Positions 34,405-42,881 of a stretch of DNA of 47,558 bases are shown here, piece by piece; within the stretch, counting starts at the first letter, position 1; every line of letters begins with the position of its first letter. The stretch covers positions 1 to 47,558 of the forward strand of contig CAYFZR010000007.1 of NCBI GenBank assembly GCA_964347835.1. Reading direction: 5' to 3'. A program made the position numbers and the translations under genes. The notes below the pieces were generated by a model. That model saw only the letters and a list, made by a program, of their open reading frames with translations. It was not told where the DNA came from and made no database searches. The stretch is from CAYFZR01 sp964347835 [NCBI: uncultured archaeon] (GTDB taxonomy: Archaea > CAYFZR01).

Positions 34405-37400
34405 TCACCCTGTTTCTGTCTCTAATGCAGCGAGTAGTTGAGATATTATCTGCGGACTGGTAAATCTTGGTAGGGTAATAGCTCCATTAGGACATAAAGA
34501 GACGCATTTTCCACAACCTTTGCAAGAGGCTTCTTTTATATGGGCTTTTAAAGTTGAATATGACGTTTCTTTCAATTTTACCTCCTTTTTTATATATTCA
34601 ATAGCGTTAAAAGGACAAACATCACACGCTCTACAGCCTATGCACAATTCTTCGTTTACTTGCGCTATACTAGCCTCAGTTTCTACGTATCCCTTTGATA
34701 ATATGGTAGAAGCCCTTATTGCTGCTGCGGACGCCTGAGAAATACACTCATCTATCTTCTTAGGTCCATGAGCAGTTCCGCATAGAAAAACGCCGTCCGT
34801 AGCAAAATCTACGGGTCTTAACTTCGCGTGTGCTTCTAAGAAGAATCCATTATCGTCTAAAGGCACCTTAAATAGTTGGCTAATCATATGGTTGTTTAAA
34901 TTAGGTATTAGTGGAGTACTCAATACGACCAAATCTGCTTCGATTTCGATCTCAGCATTAATATCGACGTCCATTACATTTACTTTTGACCCATTTATTT
35001 CTGGCGGGCTTTCTTTATCGTATCTAATGAAAATAACGCCTTTTGATCTTGCCTCGTCGTATAACTCTTCAGAAAATCCGTAAGTTCTAATATCTCTGTG
35101 CAAGATTATCACCTTTCCTTTTTTGTCGCATATGTTTATTGCGCCTTTCATTGTTACTGAACAGCATATCCTCGAGCAGTAGGGTCTCTCTTCTTCTCTT
35201 GCTCCAACACATTGAATGAAAACTACTTTTTTTCCATTATAATCATCATCGAGTTTATCTTCAAGTTCTAATTGTGTGATGATATTTTTTCCATCGTAGT
35301 TAAAAAGACCATCTGGAATTAACACATCTGATCCTGTAGCGATTATAGCAGAGGCAAATTCAATCACTTTATCGTTTAATTTTGCCTTGAAGTTACCAAC
35401 AGATCCTTCTACTTCAGTTATTGTAGTAGAAGTGAATAATTCTATGTTAGGATGATTAAATACTTTATTTTTTAGATCCTCAATTAGTTTTTTTGGATCT
35501 GCGTTACTATGGAGTTTCTTAATTTTGTTTAGAATCCCTCCTACTTCTTTTTCTTTTTCTACCAGATAAACATGAAATCCTTGATTAGCAATATCTAAGG
35601 CGCAGGTCATGCCTGAGATACCAGCGCCTATGACGAGGGCATTTTCAACTATGGGAATTTTTTGAGTGTATAAAGGTCTTAGAGAAGTGGATTTATTTAC
35701 CATCATTCTGATGAGATCTTTTGACTTTTCTGTTGCTTCCTCCTTATCTTGCATATGTACCCACGAGCAATGCTCCCTTATGTTCACCATCTCAAAAAGA
35801 TAGGGATTTAATCCAACCTCTCTACAAGCATTTTGGAATAAAATTTCATGAGTTCGAGGAGTACAAGAGGCGACGATGACTCTACTAAGTTTATTTTTTA
35901 AGATTTCTTCCTTAATTTCATCAGTAGAAGCGCTTGAACAAGCATATATCTTATTAGTTGCGTATACCACATTTGGCAGAGTTTTGCAGTATTCGACCAC
36001 TTCTCCTACGTCAACTACTCCTGCTATGTTAGAACCGCAATGGCAAACGAAAACGCCAATTCTTGGTTCTTCTGATATTACCGTTTCTTCTGGATACTCT
36101 TTTTCTCTTATTAATATATGTCTTGCCTCTGATAATAGTGCACTTACTTTGGAAGCGGCGGCGCTACCCTGAGAAACCGTATCTGGAATATCCTTAGGAG
36201 ATTGTGCCGCTCCACATACGTAGATACCTTCTACGCTTGTTTCAACGGGAGTTTCAAGTTTTGTATCGAAATATCCATAATCATTCAGATTTAAATTACA
36301 AATCTCGGCTAATTTTTCGATATCTTCTGGAGGGTGTAAGCCTATGGAGAGCACTACCAAATCCAAATCCATTTCTTTTGATTCTAAACCTTCAACATAA
36401 GAAACGGAAAGTTTATTTGTCTTAGGATCCGGTATTACCTCAGAAATCTTGGATCTAACATAATTAACACCGTATTCGCTTTTGGCTCTCTCCATATATT
36501 CTTCAAAGCCCTTTCCAAAAGTTCTCATGTCAATGTAAAAGATATAGGTTTCGAGATCAGGATCGTGTTCTTTTGCAATTATAGCCTGTTTTGTTGCGTA
36601 AACACAGCATACAGATGAGCATATAGGGTATCCTATAATTTTATCCCTTGATCCTACGCACTGGATGAATCCAATTTTTCTGGGCTTCTCCGAATTTGAT
36701 GGTTTTATGACATGTCCTTCAGTGGGTCCGTTGGCCGATAAAATTCTCTCGAATTCCATCGAAGTTATTACGTCAGGATTATCGTAACTGTACTGTTTTA
36801 GTTTTGAGGGATCAAAAGGCTTAAATCCAGGAGAGAGAATTATTGCCCCTACATTCAAATCTATTTCATAATCTTCCTGCACAGAATTAATTGCATTTGC
36901 CTCGCAGTATTTTTCACAGTTTAAACATCTTTCTTTTCCCTTCTCACTCCAGAAACTACTACAGAGTTCAAGATCCATTATTGCCTTTAAAGGAGCGGCT
37001 TGAGGATAAGGAATTCGAATACATTTTGTTTTAGATAGTTTCTCGTTGAATGGATCATCCATTCTTATGGGACATACTTCCTGACACCTTGCACATCCCG
37101 TACATTTGTCCATCTCGACATATCTTGCTTTTTGGATTATTTTAACGTTGAAATTCCCCTTTTCTCCTTTTACCTCCTTTAATTCTGCATGTGTAATTAA
37201 CTCAATGTTTGGATGATGAAGCACCTCTATGGTCTTCGGGGCGAGAATACATTGTGAGCAATCGTTGGTAGGAAATGTCTTATCGAGTTGAGCCATCCTT
37301 CCTCCAATAAAAGGCGCTTTATCTACCAGATATACCTTGTAACCGGATTCTGCGAGATCCAATGAGGATTGAATACCTCCTATACCGCCTCCTACAACGA

Positions 37401-37437
37401 GGACGGCTCCTACTGGATTTTCAGGTTTCGAACTCAT
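34405..37437 (-). CDS. hdrA: Double HdrA: two HdrA modules in one 1010-aa chain
   Basis: HdrA is the flavin-bifurcating core of heterodisulfide reductase. Module 1 has the FAD loop VVGGGIGG (14-21), DCSQC (59-63) and a [4Fe-4S] set CTGCARCQEVCP (112-123). A linker of about 150 residues (from CHCGSNIAG) follows. Module 2 has a second FAD loop VIGAGISGM near 605 and its own FIQCVGAREEERPYC segment. The chain ends with two ferredoxin sets, CIGCRACDVCP and CKGCGKCVSLCP. Ordinary HdrA is about 650 aa. Fused HdrA forms are known in some archaea and sulfate reducers. It overlaps hdrB by 4 bp. Confidence 0.94.
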   Translation of the reverse strand: MSSKPENPVGAVLVVGGGIGGIQSSLDLAESGYKVYLVDKAPFIGGRMAQLDKTFPTNDCSQCILAPKTIEVLHHPNIELITHAELKEVKGEKGNFNVKIIQKARYVEMDKCTGCARCQEVCPIRMDDPFNEKLSKTKCIRIPYPQAAPLKAIMDLELCSSFWSEKGKERCLNCEKYCEANAINSVQEDYEIDLNVGAIILSPGFKPFDPSKLKQYSYDNPDVITSMEFERILSANGPTEGHVIKPSNSEKPRKIGFIQCVGSRDKIIGYPICSSVCCVYATKQAIIAKEHDPDLETYIFYIDMRTFGKGFEEYMERAKSEYGVNYVRSKISEVIPDPKTNKLSVSYVEGLESKEMDLDLVVLSIGLHPPEDIEKLAEICNLNLNDYGYFDTKLETPVETSVEGIYVCGAAQSPKDIPDTVSQGSAAASKVSALLSEARHILIREKEYPEETVISEEPRIGVFVCHCGSNIAGVVDVGEVVEYCKTLPNVVYATNKIYACSSASTDEIKEEILKNKLSRVIVASCTPRTHEILFQNACREVGLNPYLFEMVNIREHCSWVHMQDKEEATEKSKDLIRMMVNKSTSLRPLYTQKIPIVENALVIGAGISGMTCALDIANQGFHVYLVEKEKEVGGILNKIKKLHSNADPKKLIEDLKNKVFNHPNIELFTSTTITEVEGSVGNFKAKLNDKVIEFASAIIATGSDVLIPDGLFNYDGKNIITQLELEDKLDDDYNGKKVVFIQCVGAREEERPYCSRICCSVTMKGAINICDKKGKVIILHRDIRTYGFSEELYDEARSKGVIFIRYDKESPPEINGSKVNVMDVDINAEIEIEADLVVLSTPLIPNLNNHMISQLFKVPLDDNGFFLEAHAKLRPVDFATDGVFLCGTAHGPKKIDECISQASAAAIRASTILSKGYVETEASIAQVNEELCIGCRACDVCPFNAIEYIKKEVKLKETSYSTLKAHIKEASCKGCGKCVSLCPNGAITLPRFTSPQIISQLLAALETETG

Positions 37438-38312
37438 ACTTTTATCGCCTCAAACAATTTTTTTCTCGGAGTCTCAGAAATCGTCAAAATTTTTTTCTCA
37501 GAGATTCCCAATGCTAAGCCCATGAGTTGTGCAAGATGCACAACCGGGATATCGAATTCTTCGCCTTTCTTATTAAGTTCAAATTGCCCTCTGTCAAATT
37601 GTAAATGACAAAAAGGACACGCGGAAACTATAACATCTGCACCAGAGTCTTTAATGTTTTTAAGTTTCTTTTTCATAATTTCAAAGGAAAGTTCAGGATT
37701 ATTTGCTCTCAATCCGCCTCCCGCTCCGCAACAAATCTTTTTAAGTTTGTAATCAATGCTCTCCGCTCCTAAAGAAGTTACAATTTCGTCGAATATGTGA
37801 GGATACTCAGGATCATCCAAATTAAAAACTCTTTTAGGGCGGAGCAAATGACACCCATAGTGTACGGCTACCCTTAAATTAGTCAGAGGATCTATAACAT
37901 GTTGTTTTATTGTTTCACATCCAATATCACGATATAATATCTGAACGAAATGTTTAACATCTATGGTACCGTTATAACTCATATTAACGTCGGAAAGAAC
38001 GTTGTTTATCTCATTTTTGAGATTCTCATTTTCTTTAAATTTTTTATTTGATTTGAATAAAGTGGCAAAACAGCCATTGCATATGGTCATAATGTCTTTT
38101 CCTAAATTCTCAGCTATTACGAGGTTTCTAGCCGCTACGGCGTAGGTGGAAACATGGTCGAAAGAATAATAACAACCACTCACGGGACAGCAGGTTGCTT
38201 TCTCTAAATCGTATAATTTCACATCCAACCTTTCCATGACTAACCTCACTGCCTTTTCGATGTCAGGATATCTTAGGGGAACGATACATCCTAAGAACAG
38301 TCCATATTCCAT
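37434..38312 (-). CDS. hdrB: Heterodisulfide reductase subunit B
   Basis: HdrB holds the active site that reduces CoM-S-S-CoB through two non-cubane [4Fe-4S] clusters. The 292-aa protein has two cysteine-rich CCG domains with full ligand sets. The first is C9, CC near 41-42 and CNGC near 78-81. The second is YGC near 154, CCGAGGG near 195 and CPFC near 226-229. The length is normal. It lies between hdrC and hdrA with a 2-bp gap and a 4-bp overlap, so subunits are made in a fixed ratio. Intact ligands argue for a working disulfide-type site. Confidence 0.93.
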   Translation of the reverse strand: MEYGLFLGCIVPLRYPDIEKAVRLVMERLDVKLYDLEKATCCPVSGCYYSFDHVSTYAVAARNLVIAENLGKDIMTICNGCFATLFKSNKKFKENENLKNEINNVLSDVNMSYNGTIDVKHFVQILYRDIGCETIKQHVIDPLTNLRVAVHYGCHLLRPKRVFNLDDPEYPHIFDEIVTSLGAESIDYKLKKICCGAGGGLRANNPELSFEIMKKKLKNIKDSGADVIVSACPFCHLQFDRGQFELNKKGEEFDIPVVHLAQLMGLALGISEKKILTISETPRKKLFEAIKV

Positions 38313-38314
38313 AA

Positions 38315-38851
38315 TTAATCCTCCAATTCCATAGTATCAAAATTAAAGCGGATAATTTTGTGAGCTCCTGTTTTTTTCAATATTTTTTGAACGTCTTCGA
38401 TAGCATCTTTGTACTTTGCTGCGGTGGGGGGTAAATCTTCTAATTCGAGATTTCTTCTGTTCTCTACATTTTCTTTTTCAATTCCAACCGAATGTCCCGT
38501 GACTAAGATATTTTTTGCAATCCGCCTCTGAGACTTTGGAAGATTCCCTTCTCTCGCGGAAATATTCCTCAAGGTCAAGATTATCTCGGTTGGATCAGCA
38601 AGTTGCGGGCATCGATCAAAGCAAAAGAAACACGTGGTACAGTACCAAAGTTCCTCTTCTTCTAAAACATCTCTAATGCCTAGTATTGCTAATTTAACTA
38701 TCCTAGCGGGTTTAAACTTCTCGTTGAATCTTGCCACATCGCATGAAGATGTACATACGTTGCACTGAAAACATTGATTTACATTTAATCCATGTTGTAT
38801 GTCACTTACTTGCTCTCTCAAAGCGTAATCGATCTTGTATTTACCAGTCAT
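38315..38851 (-). CDS. hdrC: Heterodisulfide reductase subunit C
   Basis: This 178-aa electron-transfer subunit has two [4Fe-4S] motifs: CFQCNVCTSSCDV near residues 26-38 and CTTCFFCFDRCPQ near residues 71-83. The second motif keeps the CxxCxxCxxxCP form, and the first lacks Pro after the last Cys, as in many HdrC. It links HdrA flavin and HdrB. The start overlaps the end of the cytochrome b/HdrD fusion gene by 4 bp. Confidence 0.93.
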   Translation of the reverse strand: MTGKYKIDYALREQVSDIQHGLNVNQCFQCNVCTSSCDVARFNEKFKPARIVKLAILGIRDVLEEEELWYCTTCFFCFDRCPQLADPTEIILTLRNISAREGNLPKSQRRIAKNILVTGHSVGIEKENVENRRNLELEDLPPTAAKYKDAIEDVQKILKKTGAHKIIRFNFDTMELED

Positions 38852-40479
38852 TCAATTCCTCCATTTTCTTCTAAATTTTGAGCCATAAACGTGGTTAAAT
38901 CCATTATTTTGAAGTTATAATCATTTTCTTCATTTTTTAGACATTGGAAATGAGTTACACACTTTGGACATGTCGTCAGCAAGTAGTCAATTCTTTTATA
39001 TTTGGCTTGATTCATTCTATAGGCCCTCAATGCCTTGGTCCTATCGTCACAGCCCATCATGGCGCTTATTCCACAACAGAGCGCATTTTCTCTTGAATTC
39101 TCTAATTCTACCAAATTAACTCCCTTGACTCGCCTTATTAGATCTCTAGGCTCATCGTACATTCCCATATGTCTGCCTAATCTACATGGGTCGTGATAAG
39201 CAACATTTTTTCCTTCGTTTTGATTATTTAGTTTAAAATACAGATTTTTATCTCTGAGAAAGTCAGAGATATGGACAACTTTTACGTTTAAGTCATAATC
39301 CTTTTTGAATGTTCTATAGCATTCTGCGCAGCTTACAATGAGGGTCTCTATACCTGATTCCCGTATTTTTTCGGTGTTATATTTTTTAAGACGCTCGAAG
39401 ACGTCTACATTTCCCTGCCACAGCACGTCATGACCGCAACATTTTAAATTTAATCTTGAGGCATCTATTCCAGAATTTTTTAGTAGTTTCAGAGATGATT
39501 TAGAGATTTCGTCGTATTCAACTCCATCTATTTCCATTAGGTAAAGATTGTCAACGCATCCCGGATAATAACCGTATTTTGACCCATTGTTTACAATTTT
39601 ATTTGGTTTATCCATCAGAGATTCTATTTCTGCGAGATCTGTGAGAATACCCCTGTGTGCTATGATTTCACATCTTTTATCCTGTCTGGAATTTCTTATA
39701 AACTCGTAATAACCGATATCAAGAGGACAGGCCTCTGTGCATCGAGCACAGGTTAGGCACTCCCACAGGTAATCAGGAGGATTTTTCTTGTAGACATTGT
39801 AGACCAAATTAAGGTCAGGTAAATCGTATACTTTGTTCACAGGACACGTTAAGTCGCATTTGAAGCATTCGTAACATTGATTGAGTAGCCAAGCGTACCC
39901 TTTTCTCATACCCGTTATTCCCAAATAAGCAAGACCGAAAGTGAGGAAGGGTAAAAATAAGACTGTTATTTTAAGGATAAATTTCCAACTTTCCCTTGAT
40001 ATAATTGGAAAAGCCTCTCCAAATACCTCCCATAGCGAAAAAGCAGCCAATGCTAACATTAAGATTATCGTTGCCACGCCCAAGGCTGCTTGCTTGGGTT
40101 GGGTAGCGGGTCGAGATGCCTTTCCTCTATCGATGAAGGGTAGCAAAAATAGAATTATAAAGAAGGCAAGGGGCATTAAAACTCCAATAGTCTCCGCATT
40201 AAGTATCTCTCTTCCCATTATTTTTAGTGGAGGCGCGATTTTAAGCATTCCATATACCCAGAGAAAGTACCAATCAGGTAGGAGAAATTTTGGCGTATTG
40301 TAAGGATCAGCAACCTCATGAAGGGGCGGAGGAACTATAGACGAAAGAAACAATAGTGCTGAAAGTAATATGCTTATTATAATAGCATCCCTCACTATTT
40401 CGTGAGGTAAAAAGGGAAAAGCAGATTTTTTCTCGGATTTTTCTTTCTTATCTCTGAATTTAAGCCTCACTTTTACCAA
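38848..40479 (-). CDS. Cytochrome b C-terminal half fused to an HdrD-like iron-sulfur protein
   Basis: Residues 1-190 match the C-terminal half of cytochrome b. There are four membrane helices (about 30-50, 97-115, 134-152, 170-190) and the quinol-site motif PDWY at 68-71 (PEWY in most bc1/b6f). From 200 the protein becomes HdrD-like: CYECFKCDLTCP (202-213), CLTCARCTEACP (241-252), then two complete CCG domains. Their ligands are C308, CCG 347-349 and CAEC 384-387, then C432, CCG 468-470 and CPKC 504-507. Four helices put the iron-sulfur part on the cytoplasmic side if the N-terminus is inside. The gene is 9 bp after cytochrome b6 and overlaps hdrC. I know of no characterised protein with this architecture. 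Confidence 0.92.
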   Translation of the reverse strand: MVKVRLKFRDKKEKSEKKSAFPFLPHEIVRDAIIISILLSALLFLSSIVPPPLHEVADPYNTPKFLLPDWYFLWVYGMLKIAPPLKIMGREILNAETIGVLMPLAFFIILFLLPFIDRGKASRPATQPKQAALGVATIILMLALAAFSLWEVFGEAFPIISRESWKFILKITVLFLPFLTFGLAYLGITGMRKGYAWLLNQCYECFKCDLTCPVNKVYDLPDLNLVYNVYKKNPPDYLWECLTCARCTEACPLDIGYYEFIRNSRQDKRCEIIAHRGILTDLAEIESLMDKPNKIVNNGSKYGYYPGCVDNLYLMEIDGVEYDEISKSSLKLLKNSGIDASRLNLKCCGHDVLWQGNVDVFERLKKYNTEKIRESGIETLIVSCAECYRTFKKDYDLNVKVVHISDFLRDKNLYFKLNNQNEGKNVAYHDPCRLGRHMGMYDEPRDLIRRVKGVNLVELENSRENALCCGISAMMGCDDRTKALRAYRMNQAKYKRIDYLLTTCPKCVTHFQCLKNEENDYNFKIMDLTTFMAQNLEENGGIE

Positions 40480-40488
40480 ATCATCACC

Positions 40489-41232
40489 TCAATGTGGTTC
40501 TGCTATTCCTTGATACCATACAATGATCAGATGAAGAATAATGAGCGATATCACAATTCCTGGAAGAATAAAAACATGATAGAGATAAAATCTGATCAGT
40601 GTGTTACCTGACATAGTAATATCTCCAAAAAGCAATTTTGATGCGATATCTCCAACAAACGGGACTGCTTTGGCCATGTCAACTCCTATTCTACCTGCCC
40701 AATATGCTAACTGGTCCCAAGGAAGTATGTATCCTGTATACGCGAAAAACAATGTGAATATCATCAAGAACATTCCAATAATCCAGTTAAATTCCCTTGG
40801 TCTCCTGTATGCTCCGGTGAAATATACTCTAAAAGTATGTAAGAAGACCGAGGCAACCATAACGTGGGTTGCCCAGTGATGTAAAGCCCTCATAATATAA
40901 CCAAATGGAACCTCAGTCATTATTATCTCCATGCTTCTGTAAGCGCCTGGAGGAGTGCCTTCCACGCTAGGTACGTAATAAAGTCCCAGGATTGCACCGG
41001 TTACGCACAGAACGATGAAACTTAAAAGTGCTATTCCCCCAAAACAATACCACGGATACCATATCCAGATTGCATTTGTATCGTATTTTTTTGTGTGTGT
41101 TAGTGGAAAGGATCTATTTATGGAAGAGATTGTTGACTTGGTTTTTTTCCAATATTTATCCGCGTCGAAACGTTCGCTGATCCACGAATACACTTCAAGA
41201 TATATTCTTTCCAAAAGCGATACTCTCGGCAT
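40489..41232 (-). CDS. Cytochrome b6-type N-terminal cytochrome b
   Basis: This 247-aa diheme membrane protein forms the core of a Q-cycle complex. Four helices carry two His pairs. In helix B the ligands of LHHWATH...LHTFR are 13 residues apart; in helix D those of YHVFILPG...LIILH are 14 apart, the b6f spacing. RPREFNW after helix B and GYILPWDQLAYWA in the cd region also fit b6. C63 in WYCFGGIAL aligns with the b6 cysteine that covalently binds heme c(n). It lies between the Rieske gene (1-bp gap) and the second cytochrome b half. Confidence 0.95.
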   Translation of the reverse strand: MPRVSLLERIYLEVYSWISERFDADKYWKKTKSTISSINRSFPLTHTKKYDTNAIWIWYPWYCFGGIALLSFIVLCVTGAILGLYYVPSVEGTPPGAYRSMEIIMTEVPFGYIMRALHHWATHVMVASVFLHTFRVYFTGAYRRPREFNWIIGMFLMIFTLFFAYTGYILPWDQLAYWAGRIGVDMAKAVPFVGDIASKLLFGDITMSGNTLIRFYLYHVFILPGIVISLIILHLIIVWYQGIAEPH

Positions 41233-41233
41233 A

Positions 41234-41788
41234 TTAGACTCTCACCTCTTTAATTGGTTCAGATCCAATAATAGTACCATCTTCCTGTATTTTCACGGGA
41301 TAATGTGGTAAAGGCTCTGGAGGAGGTCCTGCTATTACCTTAGCACCGTCATAGGGATCAAAAATTCCGTCATGACACGGACAGTATATTTTATCTAAAT
41401 CTTTCCTATAGTAAGGAATACAAGAGAGGTGGGTACAAATCGACGAATATGCTATGAATCCTTGATCAACACCTTGTTTGACCCTTATTTTTTTAGACTC
41501 TAGTTTCAGAAGCATCACCAGATCTCCTTTGTACAATACCTTCGCAGCATCTCCAGTTTTAAAATGTTCAACTTTAGCCTCTTCTCCTTTCTTAGCCACT
41601 TCCAGGAAATCTTCAGCATATACAAAAACAGGTGACTCTCCTAATTCTTTTTTAGTTAGGGCCGGGAATACAGATTTAAAAGTGGCCAAAAATGACCCTA
41701 AAAGACCGACTCCAGAAATCCCTATGAGCATTTTGATGAAATCTCTTCTGCTCGTTTTTATTTTGTTTTTTTTACTCTTTTTCTTCAT
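41234..41788 (-). CDS. Rieske [2Fe-2S] protein
   Basis: The 184-aa protein has a twin-arginine export signal (SRRDFIK, residues 13-19) and one membrane helix. An extracytoplasmic Rieske domain follows with both cluster boxes: CTHLSC (118-123) and CPCH (136-139). GPPPEPLPHYPV (154-164) is the usual proline-rich loop. It takes the first electron from quinol in a cytochrome bc/b6f-type complex and passes it to a cytochrome c. No cytochrome c1 or f gene is present; the pentaheme cytochrome at the head of the operon is the likely acceptor. Confidence 0.96.
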   Translation of the reverse strand: MKKKSKKNKIKTSRRDFIKMLIGISGVGLLGSFLATFKSVFPALTKKELGESPVFVYAEDFLEVAKKGEEAKVEHFKTGDAAKVLYKGDLVMLLKLESKKIRVKQGVDQGFIAYSSICTHLSCIPYYRKDLDKIYCPCHDGIFDPYDGAKVIAGPPPEPLPHYPVKIQEDGTIIGSEPIKEVRV

Positions 41789-41790
41789 AT

Positions 41791-42024
41791 TTAACCTTCC
41801 AAAACTCTTCTTATTTTTTCAATTGGGGTATCTGACAAGTAAGTGCTATAGATTAGCATAATTAATGCAAAGACAAGGAAGGCCATCGCAAAGTAAAATG
41901 AGACAAGTCTTTGGTCCCATTTTAGAAATATGCCGGTTATGACCAACCCATTTAGGAGTAATTCAACGAGGGCCAATAAGGCTATAAAGATAAGTGAAAG
42001 TATTGATACAGATTTTTCTGACAT
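41791..42024 (-). CDS. Small two-helix membrane protein of the Rieske/cytochrome b operon
   Basis: This 77-aa protein has two hydrophobic helices (about 7-32 and 40-63) and a charged C-terminal tail. I recognise no family. Gaps of 1 and 2 bp to its neighbours show that it is an integral part of the operon. It may be a structural subunit, comparable in size to the small subunits of b6f and bc complexes, but no homology is claimed. Confidence 0.75.
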   Translation of the reverse strand: MSEKSVSILSLIFIALLALVELLLNGLVITGIFLKWDQRLVSFYFAMAFLVFALIMLIYSTYLSDTPIEKIRRVLEG

Positions 42025-42025
42025 A

Positions 42026-42751
42026 TTAATAACCTCCTTTTTTCAAGACAAAGAAAGTTAGAGCATAAATTACGAATAGGGTGATAAAAGCAACAGATCC
42101 GAGCCAATATGCATAGAGGTACTTCCCTAACTTGGAAATATCGCCTCCATACTTTGTCTCGCTATGCATACCTTTTATTTTTGTGGGGAAATCTTTAGGG
42201 ATATCTTCAAAAGAGGCAGAATGAGGATTTAACTTATTAAACCCTTGTACATCGTTGTGACAATCTTCACAAATTTTTGTGTTAGGTATATGGTTTTCAT
42301 GGGCGCCGTGACAATAAACACAGGATGGACCGCCTTTATTTGCCAAAAATAAGGCGCCCATTGGACTATCTACGTACATCTTATACTGCTCTGAGTGACA
42401 CAGTTTACAAAGTTCCTGAACCTTCTCTTTTTTGGGAGCCCCAACAAAGTTCTCTTGGTAGTACATTGAACTAAGGGTAATTTCTCTAAACTCTGTTGTA
42501 GAGAGATCGTTTACATTGCCAAGAGGAATATTTGGATCGCCACCATGACACTTTGAACATGTTACTCCATTCTTAGCGTGTACCGATCTTTCCCAATTTG
42601 TTGCGAGCTCTCCAAACTTCCAACCTAAAGCCTTATGACAAGTATAACAGGCATTATCCTCAATATCTTGATCTTGTGCAGCGAGTACATTAGAAGGGAA
42701 TATATTAACTATGATTGTAATTATGATAATCAATAACAATTTCCTACTCAT
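42026..42751 (-). CDS. Exported pentaheme cytochrome c with C-terminal membrane helix
   Basis: This 241-aa protein has a signal peptide (residues 1-24, ending VLAAQ) and five CxxCH sites: CYTCH, CSKCH, CKLCH, CVYCH and CEDCH. A helix near the end (SVAFITLFVIYALTFFVL) anchors it. It is the first gene of the Rieske/cytochrome b/Hdr operon and takes the place of cytochrome c1 or f. The ATG follows GGAGGGAG with a long spacing. Heme arrangement resembles NapC/NrfH- or c3-type small cytochromes, but I cannot assign a subfamily. Confidence 0.92.
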   Translation of the reverse strand: MSRKLLLIIIITIIVNIFPSNVLAAQDQDIEDNACYTCHKALGWKFGELATNWERSVHAKNGVTCSKCHGGDPNIPLGNVNDLSTTEFREITLSSMYYQENFVGAPKKEKVQELCKLCHSEQYKMYVDSPMGALFLANKGGPSCVYCHGAHENHIPNTKICEDCHNDVQGFNKLNPHSASFEDIPKDFPTKIKGMHSETKYGGDISKLGKYLYAYWLGSVAFITLFVIYALTFFVLKKGGY

Positions 42752-42843
42752 GAATATATGCTCCCTCCATACGAAGAGAGCAAATTATCTTTTTATTTAG
42801 GAATATTGATATAATGGTGTTAGAATAGTGATATCTCACTATT
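42752..42843 (-). promoter_or_regulatory. Promoter block with AATAGTGATA repeats, copy 2 (operon promoter)
   Basis: AATATTGATA (42802-42811) and AATAGTGATA (42824-42833) lie 22 bp apart, as in the copy at 33858-33889. The block between and around them (GGTG-TAGAATAGTGATA, TTTAG) is also shared. TATA-like CTAAATAAAAAG is at 42790-42801 in gene direction, followed by GGAGGGAG. Here the outer repeat extends into a perfect dyad, AATAGTGA-TATC-TCACTATT (42824-42843). Confidence 0.7.
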
Positions 42844-42881
42844 TATCACAAAAAAATCTAGGGTTTGGTTAACCCAAAAGG

